Shown: in pieces, positions 45,154 through 53,430 of the stretch | Layout: every line of letters begins with the position of its first letter | How positions within the stretch are numbered: the stretch's first letter is position 1 | Assembly (NCBI GenBank): GCA_964352625.1 | Contig: CAYGSD010000008.1 | Coordinates: 84,418-148,417, forward strand | From: JAAEPI01 sp964352625 | GTDB taxonomy: Bacteria > Bacteroidota > Bacteroidia > Cytophagales > Cyclobacteriaceae | Direction: 5' to 3' | Length of the DNA: 64,000 nucleotides | Translations under genes and position numbers: made by a program | Notes under the pieces: generated by a model | What the model was told of the DNA's origin: nothing | What the model saw: the letters and a program-made list of their open reading frames with translations, nothing else | Database searches by the model: none

Positions 45154-45253
45154 CCGGCAGACGGATACGACCAGCTCCTACCGAATCCCCCAGGGCTTGA
45201 TCGCAGCAAGGGTAAGTAGTCGTAGCGGTGCGATATTTCGTTTGCCTTTTTTT
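45154..45253 (+). ncRNA. ffs: Signal recognition particle RNA (4.5S-type)
   Basis: The closing stem GGCAGACG (45156-45163) pairs with CGTTTGCC (45239-45246) and is followed by a T-tract. Next TACGAC pairs with GTCGTA and CTAC with GTAG. The apical part holds the SRP domain IV core: CCCCCAGGG on the 5' side and GCAGCAAGGG on the 3' side (45186-45212), including the AGCA asymmetric loop that binds Ffh. The usual GGAA-type tetraloop is replaced by TTGATC. Size, about 100 nt, fits a small bacterial SRP RNA. Ends are approximate. Confidence 0.85.
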
Positions 45254-45291
45254 ATTCTCTAAAAATTCCCATTTACATAACCTGCTTCTGG

Positions 45292-45299
45292 TAAATTTG
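45292..45299 (+). promoter_or_regulatory. -7 box of transaldolase-like gene
   Basis: TAAATTTG, a perfect TAnnTTTG match, 36 nt before ATG 45335. No TTG at the expected -33 distance. Confidence 0.6.
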
Positions 45300-45334
45300 T
45301 TGGGAATAATCTCAAACAAAAATTCTCCGACCAC

Positions 45335-45991
45335 ATGAAATTCTTTATTGACACTGCCAATCTCGACGAAATCAAAGAAGCACAAGACCTTGGTGTCTTA
45401 GATGGTGTGACCACAAACCCATCCCTTATGGCCAAAGAAGGGATTACTGGTGACGCCAATATACTTGCTCATTACAAGGAGATTTGTAGCATCGTTGATG
45501 ACAATGTAAGTGCTGAGGTAATTTCCACAGATTTCAAAAAGATGGTGAAAGAGGGAAAAGAGTTAGCCAAAATTGACGACAAGATTGTGGTCAAAATCCC
45601 GATGATCAAGGATGGAGTGAAAGCAATCTCTGCATTAACAGCTGAGGGCATCCGAACCAATTGTACACTCATTTTTAATGCAGGACAAGGAATATTAGCG
45701 GCCAAGGCCGGAGCAAGCTACGTTTCTCCATTTCTTGGAAGACTGGACGACATTGGATCTGATGGGCTTCTGCTGATCGAGCAGCTTGTTCAGATTTACG
45801 ACAACTACGGATTCGAGACAGAAATTCTTGCCGCGTCCATTCGACACAACATGCACCTAATTCAATGTGCAGAGGCAGGAGCTGATGTGGCTACATGTCC
45901 GCTTAAAGTAATCATTGGTTTGCTATACCACCCACAGACGGATATTGGGTTGGATAAATTCCTTGCTGACTACAAGAAAGGAAACGGTTGA
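45335..45991 (+). CDS. fsa: Transaldolase / fructose-6-phosphate aldolase family
   Basis: A 218-residue TIM-barrel enzyme of the short transaldolase group: MKFFIDTANLDEI, GVTTNPSLMAKEG, and the Schiff-base lysine Lys87 in VVKIPM. NCTLIFNAGQGILAAKAGASYVSPFLGR and ILAASIRH follow. The family cleaves or transfers a dihydroxyacetone unit in the pentose phosphate pathway; short forms are either fructose-6-phosphate aldolase or transaldolase, and sequence alone does not settle which. A 67-codon gene starts on its stop codon (TGATG). Confidence 0.9.
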   Translation: MKFFIDTANLDEIKEAQDLGVLDGVTTNPSLMAKEGITGDANILAHYKEICSIVDDNVSAEVISTDFKKMVKEGKELAKIDDKIVVKIPMIKDGVKAISALTAEGIRTNCTLIFNAGQGILAAKAGASYVSPFLGRLDDIGSDGLLLIEQLVQIYDNYGFETEILAASIRHNMHLIQCAEAGADVATCPLKVIIGLLYHPQTDIGLDKFLADYKKGNG

Positions 45992-46194
45992 TGTATATCA
46001 TCAAGGTAAAAGGCAAAGCGAAAATCCCAGACTACATTCAGTTCAGGGATAATGATTTTGTGCTGGTTGCTTATTTCAGAGCTGATCGTCCTTTGAAAAA
46101 CCTTGAAAAGTATGGACTTGAAAATAAGGAAGCGGAATTGGGCTCTTTAATAGAAACGCTCCCTTTTGGTAAATTGCAAAAACTAGAAATTTGA
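45991..46194 (+). CDS. Small conserved-looking protein between fsa and ftsE
   Basis: 67 residues from ATG 45991, which overlaps the fsa stop by one base; one base separates its stop from ftsE. The sequence (YIIKVKGKAKIPDYIQFRDNDFVLVAYFRADRP) is soluble and beta-alpha in pattern. I recall similar short proteins in this position in Cytophagales but know no function. The tight coupling to both neighbours supports it as a real gene. Confidence 0.75.
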   Translation: MYIIKVKGKAKIPDYIQFRDNDFVLVAYFRADRPLKNLEKYGLENKEAELGSLIETLPFGKLQKLEI

Positions 46195-46195
46195 A

Positions 46196-46906
46196 ATGAG
46201 CATTTCCCAAGATCCTATAATCAACGTTCAAAACGCAACCATATTTCAAGATCATGCCGCGGTGCTCAGTGACATTTCCTTCAAGGTAGAAAAAGGAGAG
46301 TTTATTTATTTGGTGGGCAGAACTGGAAGCGGAAAATCTTCTCTACTAAAAACTTTTTACGCTGATCTTGAGCTTAGACTAGGTGACATTGATGTAGTCG
46401 GTCACAACATCCGAAAAATTAAGTCATCAGAAGTTCCTTTTCTAAGACGACAGCTCGGCATTATCTTCCAAGATTTCGAATTGTTCTATGACAGAACTGT
46501 GGCAGAGAATTTGGCTTTTGTAATGAAGGCAACAGGCTGGAAAGACAAAGCAAAAATTAAAACCCGAATGGCCGAAGTATTAATGCGCGTGGGACTGGGT
46601 GCAGTCTCCAATAAAATGCCACATCAGCTTTCTGGTGGCGAACAACAGCGGGTAGTTGTGGCCAGAGCACTGATTAACGAACCGAAGATATTAATGGCTG
46701 ACGAGCCAACGGGAAACCTAGACCCAGATGTGGCCGACGGTATCGTGAAGTTGTTTCACGAGATCAACCGAAGCGGAACGGCGGTAGTTATGGCCACTCA
46801 TTACCATCAATTCATTGACAAATTTCCTCAGCGCGTGCTCAAGTGCGAAAACGGTAAAATCTTAGACTCTAAGGTTGATGAATTTGAGCTCTCTGTCGGA
46901 TATTAG
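46196..46906 (+). CDS. ftsE: Cell-division ATP-binding protein FtsE
   Basis: An ABC ATPase that, with FtsX, activates cell-wall hydrolases at the division site. Walker A GRTGSGKSSL (41-50), Q-loop IIFQDFELFYDRTV (the FtsE-like sequence after the Q), signature LSGGEQQRVVVARAL, Walker B ILMADEPTGNLDP and the ATHYHQFID switch region. The ftsX gene is not adjacent. The TTAG overlap with the convergent anti-sigma-like gene marks its end. Confidence 0.9.
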   Translation: MSISQDPIINVQNATIFQDHAAVLSDISFKVEKGEFIYLVGRTGSGKSSLLKTFYADLELRLGDIDVVGHNIRKIKSSEVPFLRRQLGIIFQDFELFYDRTVAENLAFVMKATGWKDKAKIKTRMAEVLMRVGLGAVSNKMPHQLSGGEQQRVVVARALINEPKILMADEPTGNLDPDVADGIVKLFHEINRSGTAVVMATHYHQFIDKFPQRVLKCENGKILDSKVDEFELSVGY

Positions 46907-47406
46907 GAGGAGTGATAGGCTTGCTCCTCTCCTGCCCCATTCCTTAGAATCTCAATCTGTTCGTTGAGAATTACTATTCTTAACCGGAGATTTTCCAACA
47001 TTGCCTCGGCTACTTCCGGATCATTAACTTCTATAAATGATTCATTTAGCTCAGAATAAGCCACATCCATTTTCTCCAGATCCGCCAATAGCTCGGCCGT
47101 TTGAGTATCTGTAGCAAGTTTTTGGTACTCACTCTTTTTCAGACTGATTTGCTGAGTATAGTATCCCTCCAAGGTGTTCGCATTATTAAAAACCACCTGA
47201 GGTTGAACTGGATCATTCTGCAACTGCAAAACCGTCAAAACCATAGTACTGGCGAAGAAAATGACAGCCGCCACCTTCCAATAGACCGTCCAATTTGTGG
47301 TCTTCGCATTCAATTTATTGTTCAATTGATCCCACCCTTTTTCAGGATCTCTAGGTTCATTGAAATTTGATTTATTCTCAATGATGAATTTTTCAATTTT
47401 ATCCAT
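46903..47406 (-). CDS. Anti-sigma-factor-like membrane protein
   Basis: A 167-residue protein with a cytoplasmic N-terminal helix region (about 1-40), one transmembrane helix (about 42-61, VYWKVAAVIFFASTMVLTVL) and an extracytoplasmic helical domain rich in Glu and Gln. Its start overlaps the end of an ECF sigma gene by 8 nt, which makes it the probable anti-sigma partner. The sequence itself carries no clear anti-sigma domain, so this is inference from context. Confidence 0.72.
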   Translation of the reverse strand: MDKIEKFIIENKSNFNEPRDPEKGWDQLNNKLNAKTTNWTVYWKVAAVIFFASTMVLTVLQLQNDPVQPQVVFNNANTLEGYYTQQISLKKSEYQKLATDTQTAELLADLEKMDVAYSELNESFIEVNDPEVAEAMLENLRLRIVILNEQIEILRNGAGEEQAYHSS

Positions 47407-47947
47407 GATTCATCCGTTCTTTTAAAATTATTCTCAATTTGTCCTTCGCTCTTTTGTATTGCGTCTTCGATGTAGACTCAGAAATATCCAAAATCTCAGC
47501 TATTTCCTTATGATCATACCCCTCCAGCAGATACAACGACAAGACTGTTCTAAACCCATCTGGCAACTCCATTATAGCCTGTTTTACCCCTTCTACATCA
47601 TACTCAATCGTAAGTTCTTCAGGCTCTATACTATCCAACTGCGACTCCTCCTCCACCAACTCGAATCTGGATTCCTTCTTAGCCATGGTAATCGCCTTGT
47701 TAATGACTATCCTCTTAAGCCAAGATCCAAAAGATGCTTCTCCTCGGTAAAAAACTAAAGACTGAAAAGCATTTAAAAACGATTCCTGAAGCACATCTTC
47801 CGCTAGTGCGGTATTCTTCGTAATACGCAAGGCTGTATTATACATTGCAGCGTTATATTTCTTGTACAGCTCAAATTGCGCCTCCTGGTCATTGACCATA
47901 GCGCGCTCTATCAAGTCTGAATGAATATTGACCGCTCTAGCTTCCAA
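47399..47947 (-). CDS. ECF sigma-70 factor (1)
   Basis: A two-domain ECF sigma: region 2 with ALRITKNTALAEDVLQESFLNAFQSL and GSFGSWLKRIVINKAI-like sequence (EASFGSWLKRIVINKAITMAKK), region 4 with ILDISESTSKTQYKRAKDKL as the recognition helix. The first start is TTG 47947; Met17 at 47899 is possible but would cut region 2. It is co-transcribed with the overlapping anti-sigma-like gene. Its target promoters are unknown. It faces away from the second ECF sigma gene at 48075. Confidence 0.88.
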   Translation of the reverse strand: MEARAVNIHSDLIERAMVNDQEAQFELYKKYNAAMYNTALRITKNTALAEDVLQESFLNAFQSLVFYRGEASFGSWLKRIVINKAITMAKKESRFELVEEESQLDSIEPEELTIEYDVEGVKQAIMELPDGFRTVLSLYLLEGYDHKEIAEILDISESTSKTQYKRAKDKLRIILKERMNHG

Positions 47948-48074
47948 GTACTTCCAGGTTAGTTGTTCTATTGACTTTTGGAAAAAAGAATAGTTGCATT
48001 ACTCTAAAAATACTTAAAAAAAATGCAGATCGCTATTGATCATTTAAATTGCTCGCTGATTAAAATCAGGCGAT

Positions 48075-48635
48075 TTGTCTAAGGAACAAGATTTAGAATT
48101 ATTTGAACGGGTAAAGCTTGGAGATCAGGATGCTTACGAAATACTTTTTCGAAAGTATTTCCGAGAGCTCTACCGATTCGCCTATAATTATCTTCGAGAT
48201 CAAGTTCCTTCGGAAGAAATGGCGCAGGAAGTTTTTCTCTATATCTGGGAAAAAAGAGAGCAAATAGAAATCAAAACCACACTAAAGACCTACCTCTATT
48301 CGGCCGTAAAAAACAAATGCCTGAATTATATCAAATATGAAATACCACGAAACCAAGAACTGGAAGAAACGCATGTTGCCCTGATGATCACCAGTCAGCC
48401 GGAAAAGGAAGAAGACACGGATAAACTTAGAAGACATATAGCTGCTGCCATAGATCATCTCCCAACAAAGTGTAAGCAGATATTTGTTTTAAGTCGGAAT
48501 GCCGGACTTACTTACGATGAAATAGCAGAGGAAATGGAGATTTCGGTAAAAACAGTAGAGAACCAAATGAGTATTGCCCTTAAGAAATTGAGGGAATCAT
48601 TGAAACCGCTTTATGATTATTACCAAAATCAATAA
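48075..48635 (+). CDS. ECF sigma-70 factor (2), FecI-like
   Basis: A 186-residue ECF sigma of the Bacteroidota FecI-like group: region 2 FRKYFRELYRFAYNYLRDQVPSEEMAQEVF and IWEKREQI, region 4 LTYDEIAEEMEISVKTVENQMSIALKKLRE. A stop codon six codons upstream leaves TTG 48075 as the only start, preceded by a bulged hairpin (48054-48072). Together with FecR, the TonB receptor and DUF4249 it forms a cell-surface signalling operon in which receptor occupancy frees the sigma factor. Confidence 0.9.
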   Translation: MSKEQDLELFERVKLGDQDAYEILFRKYFRELYRFAYNYLRDQVPSEEMAQEVFLYIWEKREQIEIKTTLKTYLYSAVKNKCLNYIKYEIPRNQELEETHVALMITSQPEKEEDTDKLRRHIAAAIDHLPTKCKQIFVLSRNAGLTYDEIAEEMEISVKTVENQMSIALKKLRESLKPLYDYYQNQ

Positions 48636-48646
48636 AATTTTAGAAG

Positions 48647-48658
48647 ATTCCTTAGGGG
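48647..48658 (+). promoter_or_regulatory. Putative ECF-dependent element before fecR
   Basis: ATTCCTTAGGGG, set in an A/T-rich run right after the sigma gene stop. A near-copy (ATTCTTTAGGGG) is at 53085-53096. The role as promoter for the FecR-receptor genes is inference. Confidence 0.4.
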
Positions 48659-48689
48659 AGTCGATGAACGAAGTTGACAACTAGATACT

Positions 48690-49580
48690 GTGAGTGACCC
48701 AATTTTAGAAAAATATAACCTCCGCCGCTACAAAGACGAATCTTCAAACGATCCAATGATCGATTGGATGTTCGAAAACTCTGTTGCCGAAGCGCCAGAA
48801 ACGGATGTTGATCTGGCTTGGAACAAACTTCAATCCAAGATTTCTGAACCAGTTCAGAAAAGCTGGTATTCCTCCCTATTATTTCGTGTCGCCGCTAGTG
48901 TAGCGATCATTGCTATTACAGTATTTGGTACTCAGCAATATTGGAATGCAGATCCACTAACTGAAATTGCTGCGACTTCTCAAGGTCATGAGGTTGTCTT
49001 TCCTGATGGCTCCAGAAGTGTTCTCAATGAACAGGCTGTTGTTGCCTACCCTGAGAAATTCGACGACACACGAACAATAGAATTTGAAGGAGAAGCTTAC
49101 TTTGACATTGTCAAGGACACTAAACCCTTCATTATCAAAATGAATGGCATTGATGTGAGAGTGCTTGGTACTGCCTTTAATTTGACAACCTCTGGTGATA
49201 ATGTGGAAGTTCTGGTCGAGCGCGGATTGGTTGCTTTTGAGAAAGGTGACAAGCAGGTCAAAGTTGCAAAAGGACAATTGGGCATTTTCAATAAAGCTAC
49301 TTTGGAGATCAAAGTAGATACAACCCCTCCAAGCAATCTGATGAGCTGGAGAACTGGGAAATTCAACTTCGAAGATGCAGCACTCTCTCAAGTGACCGAT
49401 GAACTTGGGCAGTATTATAGTGTCAACTTCAAAGTATCTTCTCAATTAGATAATTGTAGAGTCACCGCCAAATTCGACAATGCCCCCCTTACGGAGGTAT
49501 TGAAAGTTTTGGAGACTGTTCTTAACGCCTCAGTGTCTCAGGACAAAACCACTGTCAAAATCAAAGGCAAGGGTTGCTAA
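48690..49580 (+). CDS. FecR-family anti-sigma factor
   Basis: A 296-residue inner-membrane protein: cytoplasmic N-terminus (about 1-60), one transmembrane helix (about 65-83, FRVAASVAIIAITVFGT), a periplasmic FecR domain (HEVVFPDGSRSVLNEQAVVAYPEKF, VEVLVERGLVAFEKGD) and a C-terminal DUF4974-like domain (FNFEDAALSQVTDELGQYYSV). It starts from GTG. Sitting between the sigma and TonB receptor genes, it should sense the receptor and hold the sigma factor. Confidence 0.9.
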   Translation: MSDPILEKYNLRRYKDESSNDPMIDWMFENSVAEAPETDVDLAWNKLQSKISEPVQKSWYSSLLFRVAASVAIIAITVFGTQQYWNADPLTEIAATSQGHEVVFPDGSRSVLNEQAVVAYPEKFDDTRTIEFEGEAYFDIVKDTKPFIIKMNGIDVRVLGTAFNLTTSGDNVEVLVERGLVAFEKGDKQVKVAKGQLGIFNKATLEIKVDTTPPSNLMSWRTGKFNFEDAALSQVTDELGQYYSVNFKVSSQLDNCRVTAKFDNAPLTEVLKVLETVLNASVSQDKTTVKIKGKGC

Positions 49581-49637
49581 TAAGACTTAAATTGCGCTTG
49601 ATTTTCAGGAGAGGCTTCTCCCAAGAATCAAGCAGCA

Positions 49638-52253
49638 ATGGTCAAAAGAATTTTATTCACTTCTATCGTTCTAAGTACGTGCTGGCTGGTTTCAGCTCAG
49701 GGTGTGTTAAACGAGTCCATTGAAATTCCATCCAAAACATATTCAGTATTCGAGCTGATTGAAAAACTGAATGATCAGGGAATTGATCTTGCATACAGCG
49801 CTGACCTAATCCCAAATCAAAAAATAGTGGTGGTAGAGCCCATCACGAAGGTGTTCGAAGCACTGTCGATTCTCAAAAAACAAGTTGGTATTGAATTCAA
49901 AGTATCCAATGAGAAGGTCTTACTTAGCTATAACCGAAAGAGCTACACCATTAGTGGCACCATCAAGGATTCACAAACCGGTGAATCACTCATTGGAGCT
50001 GCGGTAATTGTGGGTAACACTTCCACAGGCACCATTTCAAACTCATACGGATTTTTCTCTTTGACCTTGCCTGAAGGGATTTACCAGTTATCGTTTCGCT
50101 ATTTAGGTTATGAATCCCTGATAAAGGAGGTCAAGCTAGAGTCGAACACTTTGGCGAATACCAGTTTAAAGTTAATTCCTCAAAAACTTGATCAAGTCAC
50201 GGTAACATCCAGATCTCCTGAGCACAATATTACTAACATGGTTCCCGGTGTAATTCCTATAAGTTTTGGGGATGCCTGGCCCATCCCCTATTTTCTGGGA
50301 GAGACCGACATTTTTCAAAACTCATTACTCTTACCGGGTATTCGTTCCATTGGAGAAGATGCTACAGGCTTAAATATCCGGGGAGGTGATATTGATCAAA
50401 ATTTGATCTTGTTAGATGAAGCTCCCATCTACAATCCAAATCACTTCTATGGCCTTATATCAGTGTTCAATCCTGAGGTGATTAACAACGTGGATATTTT
50501 GAAAGGATATATTCCTCCACAATATGGAGGAAGAGCATCCTCGGTGATCAATATTTACCAGAGGGATGGTAATAATAAGGAATTCAAAACATCCGGAGGT
50601 ATTGGTATTGTGTCCGGTAGGCTTGCCATAGAAGGGCCCATTGTTCCGGAAAAAGCATCTTTCCTGCTTTCGTACAGACGCTCCCTCTTAAACTTTTCTG
50701 TAGAAGATTTCCTCAACGCCTCTTTGGACGAAAGTCGATATAGATTTCAGGATATCAATTTGAAATTGAACTGGACCCTGAACCCTAAAAATAAGCTCTA
50801 TCTCTCTGGATATTTTGGACAGGATCGAAATCGAGCGGGGTTTGATGCCATCAGGAAATGGGGAAACAGATCTCTCAGTTTTAGATGGAATCACATTTTC
50901 AATCCGAGGCTTTTTTCCAACTTTAGTGCAATTGCTTCTAATTACACCTATCAAATTTCAGACCCTCAAGAGGTAGGTTCCTTCATTGGCAAATCGAGTA
51001 TTCGAGATATCTCTATCAAGTCCGATTTTGGCTTTATCGTAAACCCTAGAAATACGATTGATTTTGGGGTTCAAACAACCTATCATAAACTGAAACCCGG
51101 AGAAAGAATTCCGTTTGACGAAAATGCCGCTACCGATTCTACTTTTCTGGACAATGAGGACGCCATAGAGTCGGCAATTTATCTGTCTCACAAGTCTGAC
51201 CTCACCTCAAAGCTGTCCGTTCAATACGGTCTAAGACTATCTATGCTTCATAATTTTGGACCTGGGGAGTTTTACAAGTATGAAGAGAATATGGTGCAAA
51301 CCGACGAAACCATAATCGATACAGTGAGGTATAGCAGCGGTGAGATTTTTAATCGATCATATGGGTGGGAACCTCGAATTTCCTTGAATTACATGCTCAA
51401 TGAGCGTCAGTCTATCAAAGCTTCTTATACACGAAACCATCAGTACATTCACCTCATCTCCAACACAGTGGCTCCATCGCCTACAGATATTTGGAAACTC
51501 TCAGACCCAAATGTTAAGCCCACTATTTCAGATCATTTTTCCCTCGGCTTCTATCAAAACCTTGCGAACAATGTGTGGGAATCAAGTATTGAAGTGTACT
51601 ACAAGGAAGTAAATAACGTAATTGATTTTAAAGCTGGCGCTGACCTTCTATTCAACCAAAACATTGAAACTGAACTTCTGAATGGTATTGGAGAGTCCTA
51701 TGGCGTTGAATTCTACTTGAGAAAAAGAGTTGGAAAAACTCGCGGATGGATCAGCTATACATGGTCCAAGGCAGAACAAAAATTTTCAAATATTGCACCA
51801 GAACTGACCATTAATAATGGCAACTTTTTCCCAACCGATTATGATAAACGACATGACTTAACCGTCACGGGAATTCATACAATCACCAATCGATTAAGCG
51901 TCTCATCTACATTCAATTACAACTCAGGCAGGCCTATCACTTTACCTGTAGGGAAATTCGTGTTTGATGGAAAGACCATTCCGCACTTTGAGAATCGAAA
52001 TCTTGAAAGGTTACCTAACTACCATCGACTGGATATTTCTGTCAGGTTGGATGGAAAATCCACGAAAAGATCTGGAAAAAATAGAAAAGTTGAGGATTAT
52101 TGGGTGTTTACAGTCTACAATGTGTACGCGCAAGAAAACACCTATTCCTATTTTTTCGAACAATCAGAAAACGATCCAAACGTCACAATTGCAAGACCAT
52201 ACTCTATATTTAGAACAGCAATCCCGGCGGTTACTTACAATTTCAAATTTTGA
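49638..52253 (+). CDS. TonB-dependent receptor with STN signalling domain
   Basis: Order: signal peptide (cut after VSA), STN domain (about 20-92, YSVFELIEKLNDQGIDLAYS) that contacts FecR, a carboxypeptidase-regulatory-like domain (about 100-180, ISGTIKDSQTGESLIGAAV), plug (about 190-310, NIRGGDIDQNLILLDEAPIYNP) and beta-barrel ending in VTYNFKF. It transports a ligand across the outer membrane and signals. The ligand is unknown. A DUF4249 lipoprotein follows with a 4-nt overlap (TTGA), a common pair. It is not a SusC because it lacks a SusD partner. Confidence 0.92.
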   Translation: MVKRILFTSIVLSTCWLVSAQGVLNESIEIPSKTYSVFELIEKLNDQGIDLAYSADLIPNQKIVVVEPITKVFEALSILKKQVGIEFKVSNEKVLLSYNRKSYTISGTIKDSQTGESLIGAAVIVGNTSTGTISNSYGFFSLTLPEGIYQLSFRYLGYESLIKEVKLESNTLANTSLKLIPQKLDQVTVTSRSPEHNITNMVPGVIPISFGDAWPIPYFLGETDIFQNSLLLPGIRSIGEDATGLNIRGGDIDQNLILLDEAPIYNPNHFYGLISVFNPEVINNVDILKGYIPPQYGGRASSVINIYQRDGNNKEFKTSGGIGIVSGRLAIEGPIVPEKASFLLSYRRSLLNFSVEDFLNASLDESRYRFQDINLKLNWTLNPKNKLYLSGYFGQDRNRAGFDAIRKWGNRSLSFRWNHIFNPRLFSNFSAIASNYTYQISDPQEVGSFIGKSSIRDISIKSDFGFIVNPRNTIDFGVQTTYHKLKPGERIPFDENAATDSTFLDNEDAIESAIYLSHKSDLTSKLSVQYGLRLSMLHNFGPGEFYKYEENMVQTDETIIDTVRYSSGEIFNRSYGWEPRISLNYMLNERQSIKASYTRNHQYIHLISNTVAPSPTDIWKLSDPNVKPTISDHFSLGFYQNLANNVWESSIEVYYKEVNNVIDFKAGADLLFNQNIETELLNGIGESYGVEFYLRKRVGKTRGWISYTWSKAEQKFSNIAPELTINNGNFFPTDYDKRHDLTVTGIHTITNRLSVSSTFNYNSGRPITLPVGKFVFDGKTIPHFENRNLERLPNYHRLDISVRLDGKSTKRSGKNRKVEDYWVFTVYNVYAQENTYSYFFEQSENDPNVTIARPYSIFRTAIPAVTYNFKF

Positions 52254-53074
52254 AAAAGCTCTTCATCATATTGGCCATCACCCTTTTCTCTTGCACCAGC
52301 GAGCTAGACTTTCCGATAGGCAATGAAGTGGTAGTCGTGGAGGGTTGGGTAACGACCCAAGAGAAACAACATTGGGTGAAACTTTCGAAGACTGTGGGGT
52401 TTCAGGACGCACAATCTGAAGAGGCAATCGAAAATGCAACTGTGGTCATTGAGGATGTTGTGAGCTCTACCACCTACTCCTTGGCGCACTCTTCCGATGG
52501 GGTGTATTTGTCAGATAGCTTCTCAGGAGTAATTGGAAGACAGTACACGTTGACTATTGTTCTTGAAAATGACGATGTGATTACATCTACTAGTCAAAGA
52601 CTCAGCCAAGTACCCGATATAGACGATATCGCATTTGACTCTTTCATAGAAAATGATCCAGACACTGGAGACGATGTAGAAATTTTCTTTCCCGTTGTGA
52701 CTACCACGGATTTATCGGAAGAGCCTAACTACTATAGGTATAAGGGTTATCGCAATGGTGAACTACTGAATTTACCATCGGAAATGGAAATTTTGAGTGA
52801 TCGTTTTCTGAAACCCGGTGAATTGCTAGATCATTCTATACCAACCTTTCGGTACCAAATCGGAGATGTAGTCCAGGTAGAACTACTTTCACTAAGTTCT
52901 GATGCTTTTGATTTTCTAGACTTATTGAAGTCACAAACAACCTCTTTGGGCAGCTCCTCAGGAACCGCACCGGCCACTTTGATTGGTAATCTCAGCTACG
53001 AATCCAAAAGCGAAATTGTGCTTGGTTTTTTTGGCGCATCCGATGTGAAGTCCATCTCTGCAACAGTCGAATAA
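52250..53074 (+). CDS. DUF4249-family lipoprotein
   Basis: A TTG start overlaps the receptor stop codon. The signal peptide KKLFIILAITLFSC ends in a lipobox; the mature protein opens with VVVEGWVTTQEKQHWVKLSKT and has YRYKGYRNGELL in the middle, as in DUF4249 proteins that accompany TonB receptors. It is beta-rich and probably lies at the outer surface as an accessory lid or binding protein for the receptor (inference by analogy with SusD). Confidence 0.85.
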   Translation: MKKLFIILAITLFSCTSELDFPIGNEVVVVEGWVTTQEKQHWVKLSKTVGFQDAQSEEAIENATVVIEDVVSSTTYSLAHSSDGVYLSDSFSGVIGRQYTLTIVLENDDVITSTSQRLSQVPDIDDIAFDSFIENDPDTGDDVEIFFPVVTTTDLSEEPNYYRYKGYRNGELLNLPSEMEILSDRFLKPGELLDHSIPTFRYQIGDVVQVELLSLSSDAFDFLDLLKSQTTSLGSSSGTAPATLIGNLSYESKSEIVLGFFGASDVKSISATVE

Positions 53075-53084
53075 ATTTTTTAAC

Positions 53085-53096
53085 ATTCTTTAGGGG
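53085..53096 (+). promoter_or_regulatory. Second copy of the putative ECF-dependent element
   Basis: ATTCTTTAGGGG differs by one base from 48647-48658 and is also preceded by an A/T-rich run right after a stop codon. It lies ahead of two small ORFs. A short hairpin (53099-53105 with 53110-53116) follows it. Confidence 0.4.
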
Positions 53097-53127
53097 GAGG
53101 GCAATTGCGCATTGCCTTAGGTGTGCT

Positions 53128-53229
53128 ATGAGCAAAAAGCTTATCATATTCCTTCTTACGACAATCGCTGCAATAGTAGGTCTGAGACTCGCTAAACACC
53201 GAAAAAGTGGAAGGAAAGACTTTTTTTGA
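53128..53229 (+). CDS. 33-residue membrane peptide
   Basis: MSKKLIIFLLTTIAAIVGLRLAK: a basic start, a hydrophobic helix of about 15-18 residues and a basic tail (KHRKSGRKDFF). It could be a small membrane protein or a toxin-like peptide. It lies behind the receptor operon after the repeated ATTCYTTAGGGG element. Too short for firm support. Confidence 0.45.
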   Translation: MSKKLIIFLLTTIAAIVGLRLAKHRKSGRKDFF

Positions 53230-53259
53230 TTCAGCTAATTACTCCTAAATCTCACTATT

Positions 53260-53430
53260 ATGCTAGTACGCGAAAATAAAATCTCAAGAGGCTTGTCTAA
53301 CTTATTATCAAGAAAACAAGTTATTCATTTCGAAACTTCCCCTGAATTATTCATTGAAAATCCAAGAGCAGTAAACGCTTATTTCAATTCTTTCAGCGAA
53401 GCACAACTTGCTGAAATCGCCAGTCACTAA
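53260..53430 (+). CDS. 56-residue small protein downstream of the receptor operon
   Basis: The ORF encodes a soluble, mixed sequence (GLSNLLSRKQVIHFETSPEL, then NAYFNSFSEAQLAEIASH) without a signal or cysteine. Its TAA stop overlaps the TAG stop of the convergent hybrid kinase by the sequence CTAA, as in four verified convergent pairs of this window, which supports it as a real gene. I know no family. Position suggests the same transcript as the 33-residue ORF. Confidence 0.6.
   Translation: MLVRENKISRGLSNLLSRKQVIHFETSPELFIENPRAVNAYFNSFSEAQLAEIASH

Noticed and set aside
48054..48072. Riboswitch or thermometer before the FecI-like sigma gene
   Set aside because: Only a short bulged hairpin before a TTG start; too little structure to claim a sensor.
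49638..53074. SusC/SusD pair
   Set aside because: The receptor has an STN domain and is followed by a DUF4249 lipoprotein; no SusD/RagB motif is present.
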